This document shows positions 1 to 8,043 of a DNA stretch of 64,000 nucleotides, in pieces. The notes beneath the pieces were generated by a model that saw nothing but the letters and a program-made list of their open reading frames with translations, was not told where the DNA came from and made no database searches. The translations under genes were made by a program, and so were the position numbers. The DNA lies in contig NZ_BLVP01000002.1 of NCBI RefSeq assembly GCF_013340305.1, positions 124,001 through 188,000 of the forward strand, given 5' to 3'. This DNA comes from Desulfovibrio psychrotolerans. GTDB lineage: Bacteria > Desulfobacterota > Desulfovibrionia > Desulfovibrionales > Desulfovibrionaceae. Positions within the stretch are counted from its first letter, which is position 1. Each line of letters opens with the position of its first letter.

Positions 1-658
1 TGAAGAGGGCGCCGTCGCCTTCCACCAGAATGACCATGGGCGGATTGCCGTTGTGGGACGCCTCATACTTGATGAAGGTGCCGCGGTCCGTGAGGGTGTA
101 GGCACCCTTTTCGCTCGCCACGTTGATGGTGGGCAGCATGCCCTGCCCTGTCTGGATGTACCATGCTTCCTTTTCCGGGACAGCCATGCCTGCTTCCTTC
201 CACAGGCCCAGTTCCTTCTTGTGCGTGCCGGAATCGTCGCCGCGCGAGCAGAAGGGGGTGGAGGTCTGCGCGAACTTGGCCAGTGCATCACGCACGGAAA
301 GGCCCTTTACCTGCGCCGGATCGGCGGCGGGGCCCACAATGACGAAGTCGTTGTACATGAGCTGAACGCGGTTAACGCCGTGACCGGCCTCCACAAAGGC
401 TTTTTCCGCACCCGGAGCGTGCACGAGCAGGACGTCCACATCGCAGTTTTTGCCAAGCTCAAGTGCCTTGCCCGTTCCCACGCCTGTCCAGCGCAGGTCT
501 ATGCCTGTATCGGCGGCAAAGGCGGGTTGCAGGACGTCCAGAAGGCCGGTGTCGTCGGTGCTGGTGGTGGTGGCCATCATCAGGACGGGGTTTTCCGCCC
601 GCGCCGCGCCGGGCAGGGCCAGAGCAACGAGCAGCAGCATAAGCAGGAATCGGTGCAT
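1..658 (-). CDS. tupA: tungstate ABC transporter substrate-binding protein TupA (C-terminus outside window)
   Basis: Read on the minus strand from the ATG at 658 the frame stays open to the window edge (219 codons seen). It begins with a signal peptide (Met1 to about Ala21, cleavage after AARA). Around residues 30-41 it has the TTTSTDDTGLLD block typical of TupA/WtpA-like anion-binding proteins, and later an MYNDF segment and a CSRGDDSGTHKKE segment that line the oxyanion site in this family. The product should capture tungstate in the periplasm for a TupBC permease, which would lie to the left of the window. An SD-like GGAG sits just before the ATG. Tungstate supply fits a sulfate reducer with W-dependent formate dehydrogenases. 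A tungstate rather than molybdate or sulfate role is inferred from the family signature. Confidence 0.88.
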   Translation of the reverse strand, partial: MHRFLLMLLLVALALPGAARAENPVLMMATTTSTDDTGLLDVLQPAFAADTGIDLRWTGVGTGKALELGKNCDVDVLLVHAPGAEKAFVEAGHGVNRVQLMYNDFVIVGPAADPAQVKGLSVRDALAKFAQTSTPFCSRGDDSGTHKKELGLWKEAGMAVPEKEAWYIQTGQGMLPTINVASEKGAYTLTDRGTFIKYEASHNGNPPMVILVEGDGALF

Positions 659-688
659 GAGTCTCTCCGTTTTGGTTATTTATGGTAA

Positions 689-718
689 TTTATAGCAAGT
701 CTGTACCGTGATTTGCAA
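689..718 (-). promoter_or_regulatory. putative sigma-70 promoter of tupA
   Basis: On the minus strand a TTGCAA (713-718) and a TATAAA (689-694) are separated by 18 bp and lie about 30 bp upstream of the tupA start codon. A small CATA-N5-TATG dyad (about 722-735) sits directly upstream of the -35 and could be an operator, for example for a tungstate-responsive repressor. The promoter match is moderate and the operator is a guess. Confidence 0.4.
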
Positions 719-944
719 GCTACATAACGAATATGAACTTGTCTACCGTGTTTACCCTGCTTATGGTTTGGCACTTTGCGCCTGATTTTTTTTAGTATGT
801 TAAACAAGGTGTTACGCTCAAGGGAGTGAGAGGGGTTTGGTTTTTGTTTGGGGAGGCTTACAGAAACGAACCAAAAGATACGAAGATAAACAGGGGGCTT
901 CTTCGCTATGGGGCTGGCGCTTGGATTATGCCGTACGGCGTGAG

Positions 945-1087
945 CAATGACGTAAGGAAATGGCATTGGGTAATGACGTAAGGAAATGGCATTGGGTAAT
1001 GACGTAAGGAAATGGCATAGGGTAATGACGTAAGGAAATCACGCTGGGAAATGGCGTCAGGTAATGACATTGAGTAATGACGTCGGG
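945..1087. repeat. tandem array of eleven 13-bp units
   Basis: Eleven contiguous 13-mers alternate mainly between taatgacgtaagg and aaatggcattggg, giving a visible 26-bp super-period. Units 1-7 are nearly perfect; units 8-11 (aaatcacgctggg, aaatggcgtcagg, taatgacattgag, taatgacgtcggg) are degenerate. A diverged copy, ttatgccgtacgg, lies at 926-938. All units share the core AATGnC. There is no spacer, so this is not a CRISPR array, and 13 is not a multiple of 3, so it is not a coding repeat. Confidence 0.9.
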
Positions 1088-1161
1088 CCTTTGCAAGGAC
1101 GCAGGCGTTTGGGCGGGGAGGCGGCAGAGGGCAGGATGGGCCGGGAGCAGGCAAAAAAATA

Positions 1162-1223
1162 GAGCGATTCGTATGATTCAAGGCGGAATTGGGGGGCAAT
1201 CCTCAAACTTGTACGAATCGCTC
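1162..1223. repeat. perfect 12-bp inverted repeat with 38-nt loop
   Basis: gagcgattcgta (1162-1173) and tacgaatcgctc (1212-1223) are exact reverse complements. No gene ends nearby and there is no T-run after either arm, so it is not a simple terminator. It could be an operator pair, a recombinase site, or a structured transcript. Confidence 0.75.
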
Positions 1224-1370
1224 AATTTCTACCGGCACAGGCCGGAAATAGGGCGTATATGTGTTGTTGAGAGTCCGGACCATGAAGAAATATGGTGGAC
1301 ACCTCCGCAACAAAGTAAAGATAACACCGACAGGGTCGTTTGGCAAGAGGTGCGGGGCGAAAAGCAACTG

Positions 1371-1460
1371 CCGGTTGCTGCCCGTAGCTGTTCGTTGCTG
1401 CCCGTTACGGTCTGTTACTGCCTGTTGCAGCCTGTTGTTGCCTGTTATTGTCTGTTACCG
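1371..1460. repeat. tandem array of nine degenerate 10-bp units
   Basis: Nine consecutive 10-mers fit the consensus cctgttgctg, for example ccggttgctg, cccgtagctg, cctgttgcag, cctgttgttg and cctgttattg. The array ends 20 bp before the stop codon of the universal stress protein gene, so it lies in that gene's 3' untranslated region. Function unknown. Confidence 0.75.
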
Positions 1461-1479
1461 GGAGTGCAGTTAGTGCCTG

Positions 1480-2325
1480 TCAGCGGCTTACCCAGAGAGA
1501 GAATTTATTCACGCTTTCGTGCAGGCCGAGGCTTACGGACGACTTGAACAGACACTGGAGCAGGGATTCCGGCAAGTCCTGCCTGCGGCCCACCGCCACG
1601 ACAGCGTATTCTCCTTCATCCGCCAGACGCAGGATGGTCCGGGTCTTGTCATCGGCGTCCATGATCAGGGTGCTGATGCGCGACTCTTCCACACCGTTTT
1701 CGCGGATGCGCACGATGGCCTCTTCCAGCGCGGACTCCGGCGTTATGCCGCCTTCCCGGAGGTGCAGGACGGTCACCCGGTGGCGGGGTTCGTGCGCCAT
1801 CATGAACCCCACATGGTCTGCCACATTGGCGCAGGAAGAGGAGCCGTCTGTGCAGAGCAGGATGTTGCTGCGTTCCGGTGCGGGCTGGTTGCAGACCCAG
1901 ACGGGAAAATCGCCGCCTTCCCACAACAGGCCGCGGCTTACGCTGGTGGTGAAGACGCGCTCCAGACAGTCCAGATAGCGGCGGCCCACCACCACGGCAT
2001 CATACAGGCCCCTGCGTGCCTCGGCGATGATGTCGCGGACCACGCCGTGCTGTTTCGGTATGACCTTGGTTTCTATATGCGCTTCCGGGAAGCCGTGCCC
2101 GACAAGCCATTGGCGCGCCTCTGCCACCATTTCCCTTCCTTTGCGCTGCTGGCTGTCGGAGAGGGTTGTCTCTTCCTGCGACTGGGCATCGGCGTAGCCG
2201 GAGGGGGCAACATAGAGCAGGGTCAGCCGTATATCTTCTTTATGGTGGAAGAAGGAGACAGCAAAGCGCATGCCCCATGCGTAGGTCATGTCGTCACTTA
2301 CGGTGAGCAGAAGGGCCTTTTCCAT
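1480..2325 (-). CDS. universal stress protein, two tandem UspA domains
   Basis: 281 residues, about twice a single Usp domain, with one Usp fold in residues 1-140 and a second in about 150-281. The start MEKALLLTVSD matches the first beta strand of Usp proteins, and the second half restarts at NILLCTDGSSSC. The classic GxxG-x9-G(S/T) ATP-binding motif is not clear in either half, so this may be a non-ATP-binding type. The ATG is preceded by GGAGG at a short spacing. It probably acts in the cytoplasm in stress adaptation; a precise role cannot be read. The upstream gene is 60 bp away on the same strand, so the two may be co-transcribed. Confidence 0.85.
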   Translation of the reverse strand: MEKALLLTVSDDMTYAWGMRFAVSFFHHKEDIRLTLLYVAPSGYADAQSQEETTLSDSQQRKGREMVAEARQWLVGHGFPEAHIETKVIPKQHGVVRDIIAEARRGLYDAVVVGRRYLDCLERVFTTSVSRGLLWEGGDFPVWVCNQPAPERSNILLCTDGSSSCANVADHVGFMMAHEPRHRVTVLHLREGGITPESALEEAIVRIRENGVEESRISTLIMDADDKTRTILRLADEGEYAVVAVGRRQDLPESLLQCLFKSSVSLGLHESVNKFSLWVSR

Positions 2326-2385
2326 AACGCCTCCAGCAGTGGTCCGAAATGGTGGGAGCGGCGGTCGGTTCGTCGATTGCGGGTA

Positions 2386-2868
2386 TCAGTTGCCGAACAG
2401 ATAGCCGTATTTCACGGCAATGCCGTCCGTGCGTTCGGCCAGAACCCGCGCAACGTCTGCCACGCCTGCCTCGCTGACCACGCCGGTCTGGCGACCGAGG
2501 TAGTATTGCAGGTTGCCCCGGCTTTCGGAATAGACCCAGACCACGGCGTAGGCGGAGCCTACATCAGGCCGGGAAGGAAATTCCGAAACCGTGGACACGA
2601 GGACGTTCAGTTTGGGTTTGTCGGCATCGGTAAGCTGGAACAGGCTGGAGGTGTTGAAAATTTCTTTGAGCTGGAAGGCAAGGCGGGCACCGATGGTGTC
2701 TTCGCCTTCGTGTTCCACGGCCACTGTGGTGGATTTGCCCGTGGAAACCTGTTGCGGCGCATCTTTGAGGGGTTTCTTTTCCGGTTCTTCCGCGAATGCC
2801 GGGAGTGCCGGAACAGCCAGAGCCAGCAGGAGCAGGGTTGCGAGGATATGCAGGAACAGACGCGGCAT
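2386..2868 (-). CDS. exported protein of unknown function
   Basis: 160 residues with a clear signal peptide (hydrophobic stretch to about residue 26, AFA cleavage). The mature part is soluble and begins with a charged EEPEKKP segment, then a region suggesting an alpha/beta fold that closes with a GYLFGN end. I do not recognise the family. It has a strong ribosome site (AAGGAG) before the ATG and lies between an MFS gene and a universal stress gene on the same strand, with under 100 bp on each side. A periplasmic location is inferred from the leader. Confidence 0.7.
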   Translation of the reverse strand: MPRLFLHILATLLLLALAVPALPAFAEEPEKKPLKDAPQQVSTGKSTTVAVEHEGEDTIGARLAFQLKEIFNTSSLFQLTDADKPKLNVLVSTVSEFPSRPDVGSAYAVVWVYSESRGNLQYYLGRQTGVVSEAGVADVARVLAERTDGIAVKYGYLFGN

Positions 2869-2963
2869 TGCGGTCTCCTTTGTGTGTGGGTTGTTTGTGG
2901 GAGATTGTACAGCCGCAGGCGGGGTAAGGCAACTGTGGCGGAGGAAAAAGTCATGCCTTGCGG

Positions 2964-4127
2964 CTATCTATCTTCTTCAGGCGCAGGGGTGCGTATAAAC
3001 TGCGAGAGCACGAGGGAGACGCATGCCAGACCCGCCGCGCCCAGAAAGGGAATGCGGTAGTCCACCATCCACAGCATGCCGCCCACGGCGGGAATGAATA
3101 CGGCGGCGATGTGGTTGATAGTGAAGCTGACCGCCATGCTGGGGGCGATGTCCGCCGGGTCGGCTATCTTCTGGAAATAGGTTTTTATGGCCATGGCGAA
3201 GTTGTAGAACACATGGTCGAGAATATACAGGGCGGCCACGAGCAGCTTGCTCTGCACGACGGCATAGCCCACGAAGACAGCGATGAGGGCCGCGTATTCC
3301 AGCGTGAGCATCCGCCGCTCTCCGAAACGGGTTACCGCTCTGCCGATGGCGGGAGAGAGGAACCAGTTTACGGCGTTGTTGAGTATGAACAGGGCTGTTA
3401 TCTCCTGCACGGAGAAGCCGAACCGCTGCACCATGAGGAATACGGCAAAGGCCACAAATATCTGCCTGCGCGCCCCGCTGAAGAAAGTGAGCAGGTAGAA
3501 CAGCCAGTACCGCCTGCGCAGCACCATGCCGCGCCGCTGCGGAACCGTGTGGCGTGAAACGGGGTTTTGGGTGAAGCACCACAGGGCTGCCAGTACTGCC
3601 ACGCACCCGAAGAGGAGGAACAGGGTGTGGTATTCCAGCACGGGGGAAAGCAGGAAGATGGCGATACCCACCGCGATATTGGCTCCGGAGGAGAAGCCAC
3701 GCATTCTGCCCATGACGGCGGGAGCCTGCGCCTTGTTGAAGTATTGCAGCACCAGCGACTGGTGGACGGTTTCATAATAGTGGAAGCCGAAGCTCATGAT
3801 CAGCGTGGTGAAGATGACGCCGTGGAACGAGGGGAAGAAGCCCGTTATGGCGACGCCCACGCCCAGTGTGAGAACGGAAAGGGCGACCAGCGTGTGTTCG
3901 CGCACGACCAGCATGATGTAGATGACCAGCAGGGAGAGGAAGCCCGGAACCTCCCGCAGGGATTGCACGAGGCCGTTCTGCTCGCCTGTGAGTCCTGCCA
4001 GTTCTACGGCGAAGTTGTTGTAGAGTGTGCGCCAGCCCTGAAAAGCGGCGGCTACGGCGAGCACCAGCACCAGCAGAAAGATGAACATGCGCCGGTTGTC
4101 GGCGTCTATGGCGGACGGATGTGACAT
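2964..4127 (-). CDS. major facilitator superfamily transporter
   Basis: 387 residues with about twelve hydrophobic segments and a charged central loop (residues near 190, PQRRGMVLRRR), the usual MFS two-bundle layout. The start is taken at the ATG at 4125-4127; the frame is open further upstream, but that part is only the shadow of livF and livG. The substrate cannot be read from the sequence. The ribosome site is weak. A 245-bp gap with a hairpin separates it from livF, so it is probably transcribed on its own. Confidence 0.85.
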   Translation of the reverse strand: MSHPSAIDADNRRMFIFLLVLVLAVAAAFQGWRTLYNNFAVELAGLTGEQNGLVQSLREVPGFLSLLVIYIMLVVREHTLVALSVLTLGVGVAITGFFPSFHGVIFTTLIMSFGFHYYETVHQSLVLQYFNKAQAPAVMGRMRGFSSGANIAVGIAIFLLSPVLEYHTLFLLFGCVAVLAALWCFTQNPVSRHTVPQRRGMVLRRRYWLFYLLTFFSGARRQIFVAFAVFLMVQRFGFSVQEITALFILNNAVNWFLSPAIGRAVTRFGERRMLTLEYAALIAVFVGYAVVQSKLLVAALYILDHVFYNFAMAIKTYFQKIADPADIAPSMAVSFTINHIAAVFIPAVGGMLWMVDYRIPFLGAAGLACVSLVLSQFIRTPAPEEDR

Positions 4128-4191
4128 GCGTTTTCCGGTTGTAGGCGTGCTTTGGAAGAATGGCAACCTGCTGTTTGCCCTGCTGGTTCCT

Positions 4192-4227
4192 GTCGTTCTC
4201 CCTTCCGTTCTCCCTTCCGTTCTCTCT
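4192..4227. repeat. 12-bp direct repeat, about 2.5 copies
   Basis: The block cgttctcccttc occurs twice in a row and a third partial copy follows, in the short gap upstream of the MFS gene. It may be slippage-prone; no function is apparent. Confidence 0.6.
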
Positions 4228-4306
4228 GTCATTACCGGAAGCCATGCGCAACCGGGCATGAGCCTGCCGGCGGTGCACATGGCGCAATGCCCGGCGGCGA
4301 CAGAGA

Positions 4307-4336
4307 AACGCCCCGGGCAGGAAGCCGCGGGGCGTT
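4307..4336 (-). terminator. likely terminator of the first liv operon
   Basis: aacgcccc (4307-4314) pairs with ggggcgtt (4329-4336). Read on the minus strand the stem lies 37 bp past the livF stop and is followed by a moderately T-rich GTTTCTCTGTC tail. Confidence 0.6.
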
Positions 4337-4372
4337 GTGTGCGTTGCTGTATGCGCTTTGGGGGCGGGGTGA

Positions 4373-5107
4373 TTAGCCGCCCAGATAGGCTTTTTTGACT
4401 TCCGGGTCGTTGGCAAGCTTTTCCGCAGGGCCGGAGGCCACGATTTCGCCGGTATCCAGCACGTAGCCCCGGTGTGCGAGGCTGAGGGCCACCTTGGCGT
4501 TCTGCTCCACCACCACGATGGTGAGGCCGTCTTCCTGATTGATCTGCTTGAGCGTGCGGAACATCTCGTACATGAGCAGCGGGGCAAGGCCCATGGACGG
4601 TTCGTCCAGCAGGAGCACTTCGCACTTGGTCATGAGCGCGCGTCCCACGGCGAGCATCTGCTGTTCGCCGCCGGAGAGGGATTCGCTGCGCTGGTTCTTG
4701 CGTTCCGCCAGACGGGGAAACAGATCGAAAATGCGGCTGAGGTCGCGCTGAATTTCCGAGGCAGGGTCGTTCTTGCGGGCATAGGTGGCCAGTGTCAGGT
4801 TTTCCATGACCGTGAGGTTGCCGAAGATGCGGCGGCCTTCCGGTGCGAGGGCCAGATTGAGCTTGGCCACCACATCGTGCGGTTCCACAGTGAGGATGGA
4901 CTGCCCGCGATACTTGATGTCGCCCGCTGTGACGCGGGGTGCCTCTGGCGGGGGCAGCCGCATGATGGTGTTGAGCGTGGTGGATTTTCCCGCGCCGTTG
5001 GCACCGATAAGCGTAACTATTTCGCCCTGATCCACATGGAAGCTGATGCCGTGCAGCGCTTCTATGTTGCCGTATTTTACGAAGAGGTTTTCTATGGATA
5101 GCAGCAT
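4373..5107 (-). CDS. livF: branched-chain amino-acid ABC transporter ATPase LivF
   Basis: 244 residues, normal LivF length. Walker A is GANGAGKS near residue 37, the ABC signature is LSGGEQQM, and Walker B is VLLLDEPSMGLAP. The chosen ATG overlaps the livG stop codon by one base (TGATG), which implies translational coupling; the longer open frame upstream is the livG shadow. It supplies ATP hydrolysis for uptake of leucine, isoleucine, valine or related amino acids with LivG, LivH, LivM and the binding protein encoded upstream. Confidence 0.93.
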   Translation of the reverse strand: MLLSIENLFVKYGNIEALHGISFHVDQGEIVTLIGANGAGKSTTLNTIMRLPPPEAPRVTAGDIKYRGQSILTVEPHDVVAKLNLALAPEGRRIFGNLTVMENLTLATYARKNDPASEIQRDLSRIFDLFPRLAERKNQRSESLSGGEQQMLAVGRALMTKCEVLLLDEPSMGLAPLLMYEMFRTLKQINQEDGLTIVVVEQNAKVALSLAHRGYVLDTGEIVASGPAEKLANDPEVKKAYLGG

Positions 5108-5880
5108 CAGATTGTATCGTCTCCCAGGTAGGCCTTGATAACCACCGGATTGGACTGGATTTCTTCCGGGGTACCATCGGCGATGGTGGAACCGAAGTCG
5201 ATGACCTTGATGTGTTCGCACAGGGTCATGACCACCTTCATCTGGTGTTCGATCATCCAGATGGTGATGTCGAACTCGTCATGTATCCAGCGGATGAGCT
5301 TGATGAGGCCTTCCACGTCTACGGAGTTGAGTCCTGCCGCGGGTTCGTCCAGCAGCAGAAGCTTGGGCCGGATGGACATGGCGCGGGCTATCTCCACACG
5401 GCGCTGCATGCCGTAAGGAAGGTTTTTGGGCCGCTCATCCGCATATTCCTTGAGGCTCATGGCCTCCAGCATTTCCCACGCCACCGTATCTATGGAGCGT
5501 TCGCGGTTTGCGTAGCGTTTGGTACGCAGGAAGGCGTCCCACACGCTGTAGCCCATCTGGTAGTGCTGGGCGATGCGGATATTATCCAGCACAGTCATGT
5601 CGTGCCACAGGCGGATATTCTGGAAGGTGCGGGCGATGCCGAGCTTGGTGACCTGATGCGGCTTAAGCCCTGCCGTGTTCTGCCCGTTGAAGGTTATGGA
5701 GCCTTCTGTGGGCTGGTAGAACCCGGAGGTGAGGTTGAACACGGTGGTCTTGCCCGCGCCGTTGGGGCCGATGAGCGCGAGAAGCTGGCCTTCTTCAATA
5801 TTGATGTTGAAGTCGGAGACGGCTTGCAGGCCGCCGAATCGTTGGGTCAGATTTTTGATTTCGAGCAGTGCCATGGTCAT
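5107..5880 (-). CDS. livG: branched-chain amino-acid ABC transporter ATPase LivG
   Basis: 257 residues. Walker A is GPNGAGKTT near residue 38, the signature is the LivG-type LPYGMQRRVEIARA, and Walker B is LLLLDEPAAGLN. Two in-frame ATGs are possible: 5880 and 5874. The SD-like AGGGG lies only about three bases before the first but nine before the second, so the protein may really start at MALLEIKN. The livM stop is 6 bp upstream. It pairs with LivF as the two nucleotide-binding domains on the cytoplasmic face of the importer. Confidence 0.93.
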   Translation of the reverse strand: MTMALLEIKNLTQRFGGLQAVSDFNINIEEGQLLALIGPNGAGKTTVFNLTSGFYQPTEGSITFNGQNTAGLKPHQVTKLGIARTFQNIRLWHDMTVLDNIRIAQHYQMGYSVWDAFLRTKRYANRERSIDTVAWEMLEAMSLKEYADERPKNLPYGMQRRVEIARAMSIRPKLLLLDEPAAGLNSVDVEGLIKLIRWIHDEFDITIWMIEHQMKVVMTLCEHIKVIDFGSTIADGTPEEIQSNPVVIKAYLGDDTI

Positions 5881-5886
5881 CTACCC

Positions 5887-6963
5887 CTACTTGAAGCTGT
5901 AGTATTTGCGCAGTTTGGGGAAGATGTCCGGCAGTTCCCTGTTCCCCATGATGCCTTCCGGCCGGAACTGCATGAGGAAGAACAGGATCATCGGAATGAT
6001 GACCCACTTCCAGACCTGCGAAATCTCGTAGCTGTCCGGTACGATGCCCAGCGAGTGCAGCAGGGTGTCCACACCGGGGATGATGAACCGCAGCGATTCG
6101 ATGAGCAGGGTGAAGAGGATGGCGCTGAGCACTGACCCGCTCAGAGAGCCCATGCCGCCGAGGTAGACCATGACCAGACATTCCGTGGACTTCATGATGT
6201 TGAACGACTGCGGGTTAACGTAGCCGTAAACGTGGGCGAAGAGACCGCCTGCAAGTCCGGCAAGGCCTGCGGAGAGCATGAATGCCGCGATTTTCATCTT
6301 GTCTGTGTTCACGCCCATGATGTTGGCGGCCACCTCATCCTGATTGATGGCGATGATGCCCTTGCCGTAGGTGGAGGAGACGAATCGGCGGATGAGCCAC
6401 ACGGAGAAGATGGTGCCGATGATGATCCAGATGAGCATCCACGGAATGTTCACCACGTCGTGCATGGAGTTTACCACGCGCTTCATGCCCTGAAAGCCGC
6501 GCGGGCCGCCTATGGCGTCCATGTTCTCTATGACGGAGATAACCATGTAGTTGGCGGCGATGGTGATGATGGCAAGGTAGTCGCCGCGTGTTTTGAACGA
6601 GGGCAGCGCCACGATGAGCCCCGCCAGCGCAGCGACCGCCGCCCCGATGAGGATGACGACGGGAAAGCCTATCCATGCGAATTCCGGCGGGAACCATGCA
6701 TCGCCGAACACGCGGTCACGCGTGAAGAGCACCACGGAGAGCACTGAGGATATGTAGGCCCCCACGCACATGAACCCGGCGTGTCCGCAGGCGAATTCGC
6801 CCATGTAGCCGTTTACGATGTTAAGGCTGGAAGAGAGGATAATGTTTATCCCGATAAACATGATGACCGTGAGGATGTACTGGTCAAGGACATTGAACTG
6901 CGCTGCGCCTACCAAACCGAGGCAGGCCAGGAAGAGCGCGATGGTGAAGGTGTGTTTCTGCAT
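5887..6963 (-). CDS. livM: branched-chain amino-acid ABC transporter permease LivM
   Basis: 358 residues of strongly hydrophobic sequence with the LivM/BPD_transp_2 pattern, including GYMGEFACGHAGFMCVGAY around residues 52-70 and a SGSVLSAILFTLLIESLRF segment near the C-terminus. About nine to ten membrane segments are expected in the inner membrane. It lies 24 bp downstream of livH and 6 bp upstream of livG, in the usual operon order. Confidence 0.93.
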   Translation of the reverse strand: MQKHTFTIALFLACLGLVGAAQFNVLDQYILTVIMFIGINIILSSSLNIVNGYMGEFACGHAGFMCVGAYISSVLSVVLFTRDRVFGDAWFPPEFAWIGFPVVILIGAAVAALAGLIVALPSFKTRGDYLAIITIAANYMVISVIENMDAIGGPRGFQGMKRVVNSMHDVVNIPWMLIWIIIGTIFSVWLIRRFVSSTYGKGIIAINQDEVAANIMGVNTDKMKIAAFMLSAGLAGLAGGLFAHVYGYVNPQSFNIMKSTECLVMVYLGGMGSLSGSVLSAILFTLLIESLRFIIPGVDTLLHSLGIVPDSYEISQVWKWVIIPMILFFLMQFRPEGIMGNRELPDIFPKLRKYYSFK

Positions 6964-6987
6964 CGGAATTTCCCGGGATTCGGTTTG

Positions 6988-7914
6988 CTAGATTTTGGTG
7001 GTCTTTGCCACGCCGAAGAGTCCGGTGGGTTTGACCCACAGAATCATCAGCAGGATGGAGAAGGCGAAGAGGTCCCTGTAGGAGGAGGGCAGCACGGAGG
7101 CCACGCCTATCTCGATGAAGGCCAGCAGGAAGCCCCCGATGAAGGCACCGCGTATGTCGCCTATGCCGCCCACCACGGCTGCGATGAAGGCCTTCCAGCC
7201 TATGAGCGCGCCCATGTAGGGTTCCAGAATGGGGTAGGACATGGCGAACAGCATGCCTGCAAGCCCAGCAAAGCCGGAGCCGAGAACAAAGGTGAACACG
7301 ATGACCGTGTTCAGCGGAATGCCCATGAGCGGAACGGCAAATTTGTCGAAGGAAACCGCCCGCATGGCCATGCCTATTTTGGTTTTGGTCACTATCCAGT
7401 TCAGCAGCAGGAAGGTGAGCACGGCGGTTATGATGACCATGAGCTTGAGGTTGGTGATGGTAACCACCCCGCCCAGATTGATGACCACGGTGTCCACGAT
7501 GTCCGGAAATTTCTTGCGGCTGGCACCCAGAAGGGCGAGGTTGCCGTTTTCGAGGATGAGGCCGCACATGAGGGCCGTGATGACCACGTAGAGACGGTGC
7601 GCCCCTTTGCGCCGTAAGGGGCGGTAGGCAACCCGTTCCAGCGTAACCCCCACGCAGGCGGTGAGAATCATGGTAAGCGGGATAGCCATGGCTACGAGTG
7701 TCCAGCCGGAAAGGAAGCCGCTGAACTCAGCCAGAAGCAGTGAAGAAATGAAGAACGCGATGTACGCACCGACCATGAAAACGTCGCCATGGGCAAAGTT
7801 GATGAGCAGCAGTACCCCGTATACCAGCGTGTAACCAATGGCGATAAGGGCGTAGAAGCTGCCCCACTGCAACGAGTTGATTATGTATTGCAGGATGCTC
7901 TGTAGCAGATCCAC
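6988..7914 (-). CDS. livH: branched-chain amino-acid ABC transporter permease LivH
   Basis: 308 residues from a GTG start at 7914, preceded by GAGGAGG at about ten bases. The open frame runs 39 codons further up, but that segment is not LivH-like. The motif YTLVYGVLLLINFAHGDVFM near residues 27-46 is the hallmark of LivH permeases. Membrane segments run throughout, and the C-terminus ends in the WVKPTGLFG motif common in the family. It forms the translocation channel with LivM. Confidence 0.92.
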   Translation of the reverse strand: MDLLQSILQYIINSLQWGSFYALIAIGYTLVYGVLLLINFAHGDVFMVGAYIAFFISSLLLAEFSGFLSGWTLVAMAIPLTMILTACVGVTLERVAYRPLRRKGAHRLYVVITALMCGLILENGNLALLGASRKKFPDIVDTVVINLGGVVTITNLKLMVIITAVLTFLLLNWIVTKTKIGMAMRAVSFDKFAVPLMGIPLNTVIVFTFVLGSGFAGLAGMLFAMSYPILEPYMGALIGWKAFIAAVVGGIGDIRGAFIGGFLLAFIEIGVASVLPSSYRDLFAFSILLMILWVKPTGLFGVAKTTKI

Positions 7915-7998
7915 CGGGGGAGACCCTCCTCGACAGCATGCCGCCGGGCTGCCGCTGTGCTGTCGGTTTGATGGTTGGCGTTGTTGCGGTGTGGAAAA

Positions 7999-8025
7999 AA
8001 GGCGGCGGGCCGAACCCGCCGCCTT
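7999..8025 (-). terminator. attenuator/terminator between livJ and livH
   Basis: aaggcggcggg (7999-8009) pairs perfectly with cccgccgcctt (8015-8025). Read on the minus strand the stem ends in a run of six T and lies about 18 bp after the livJ stop. In this position it would let the binding protein be made in excess over the permease genes by partial termination. Confidence 0.85.
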
Positions 8026-8043
8026 GTTCATGTGCGGGAGCGA

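Larger units (their letters stand above)
659..1479. other. 820-bp gene-free stretch rich in short repeats
   Basis: No frame here has coding character. The left part (659-900) is AT-richer than the flanks and carries the tupA promoter. The centre is a 13-bp tandem array (945-1087), followed by a 12-bp perfect inverted repeat (1162-1223) and a 10-bp tandem array (1371-1460). No tRNA, small-RNA family or mobile-element end is recognisable. Confidence 0.7.

Noticed and set aside
770-790. Sigma-54 promoter before tupA
   Set aside because: TGGCAC is followed too closely by TTGC; the -24/-12 spacing is wrong, and the orientation does not face tupA.
945-1087. CRISPR array
   Set aside because: The units abut with no unique spacers, are only 13 bp long, and no cas genes are in the window.
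1519-3060. A long plus-strand frame of 513 residues
   Set aside because: It runs antisense to the universal stress protein and the exported protein, has no family pattern and has the composition of a shadow frame.
2964-5177. A 737-residue ABC-MFS fusion protein
   Set aside because: The upstream part of that frame is the shadow of livF and livG; the real MFS gene starts at 4127 and livF is in a different frame with intact motifs.
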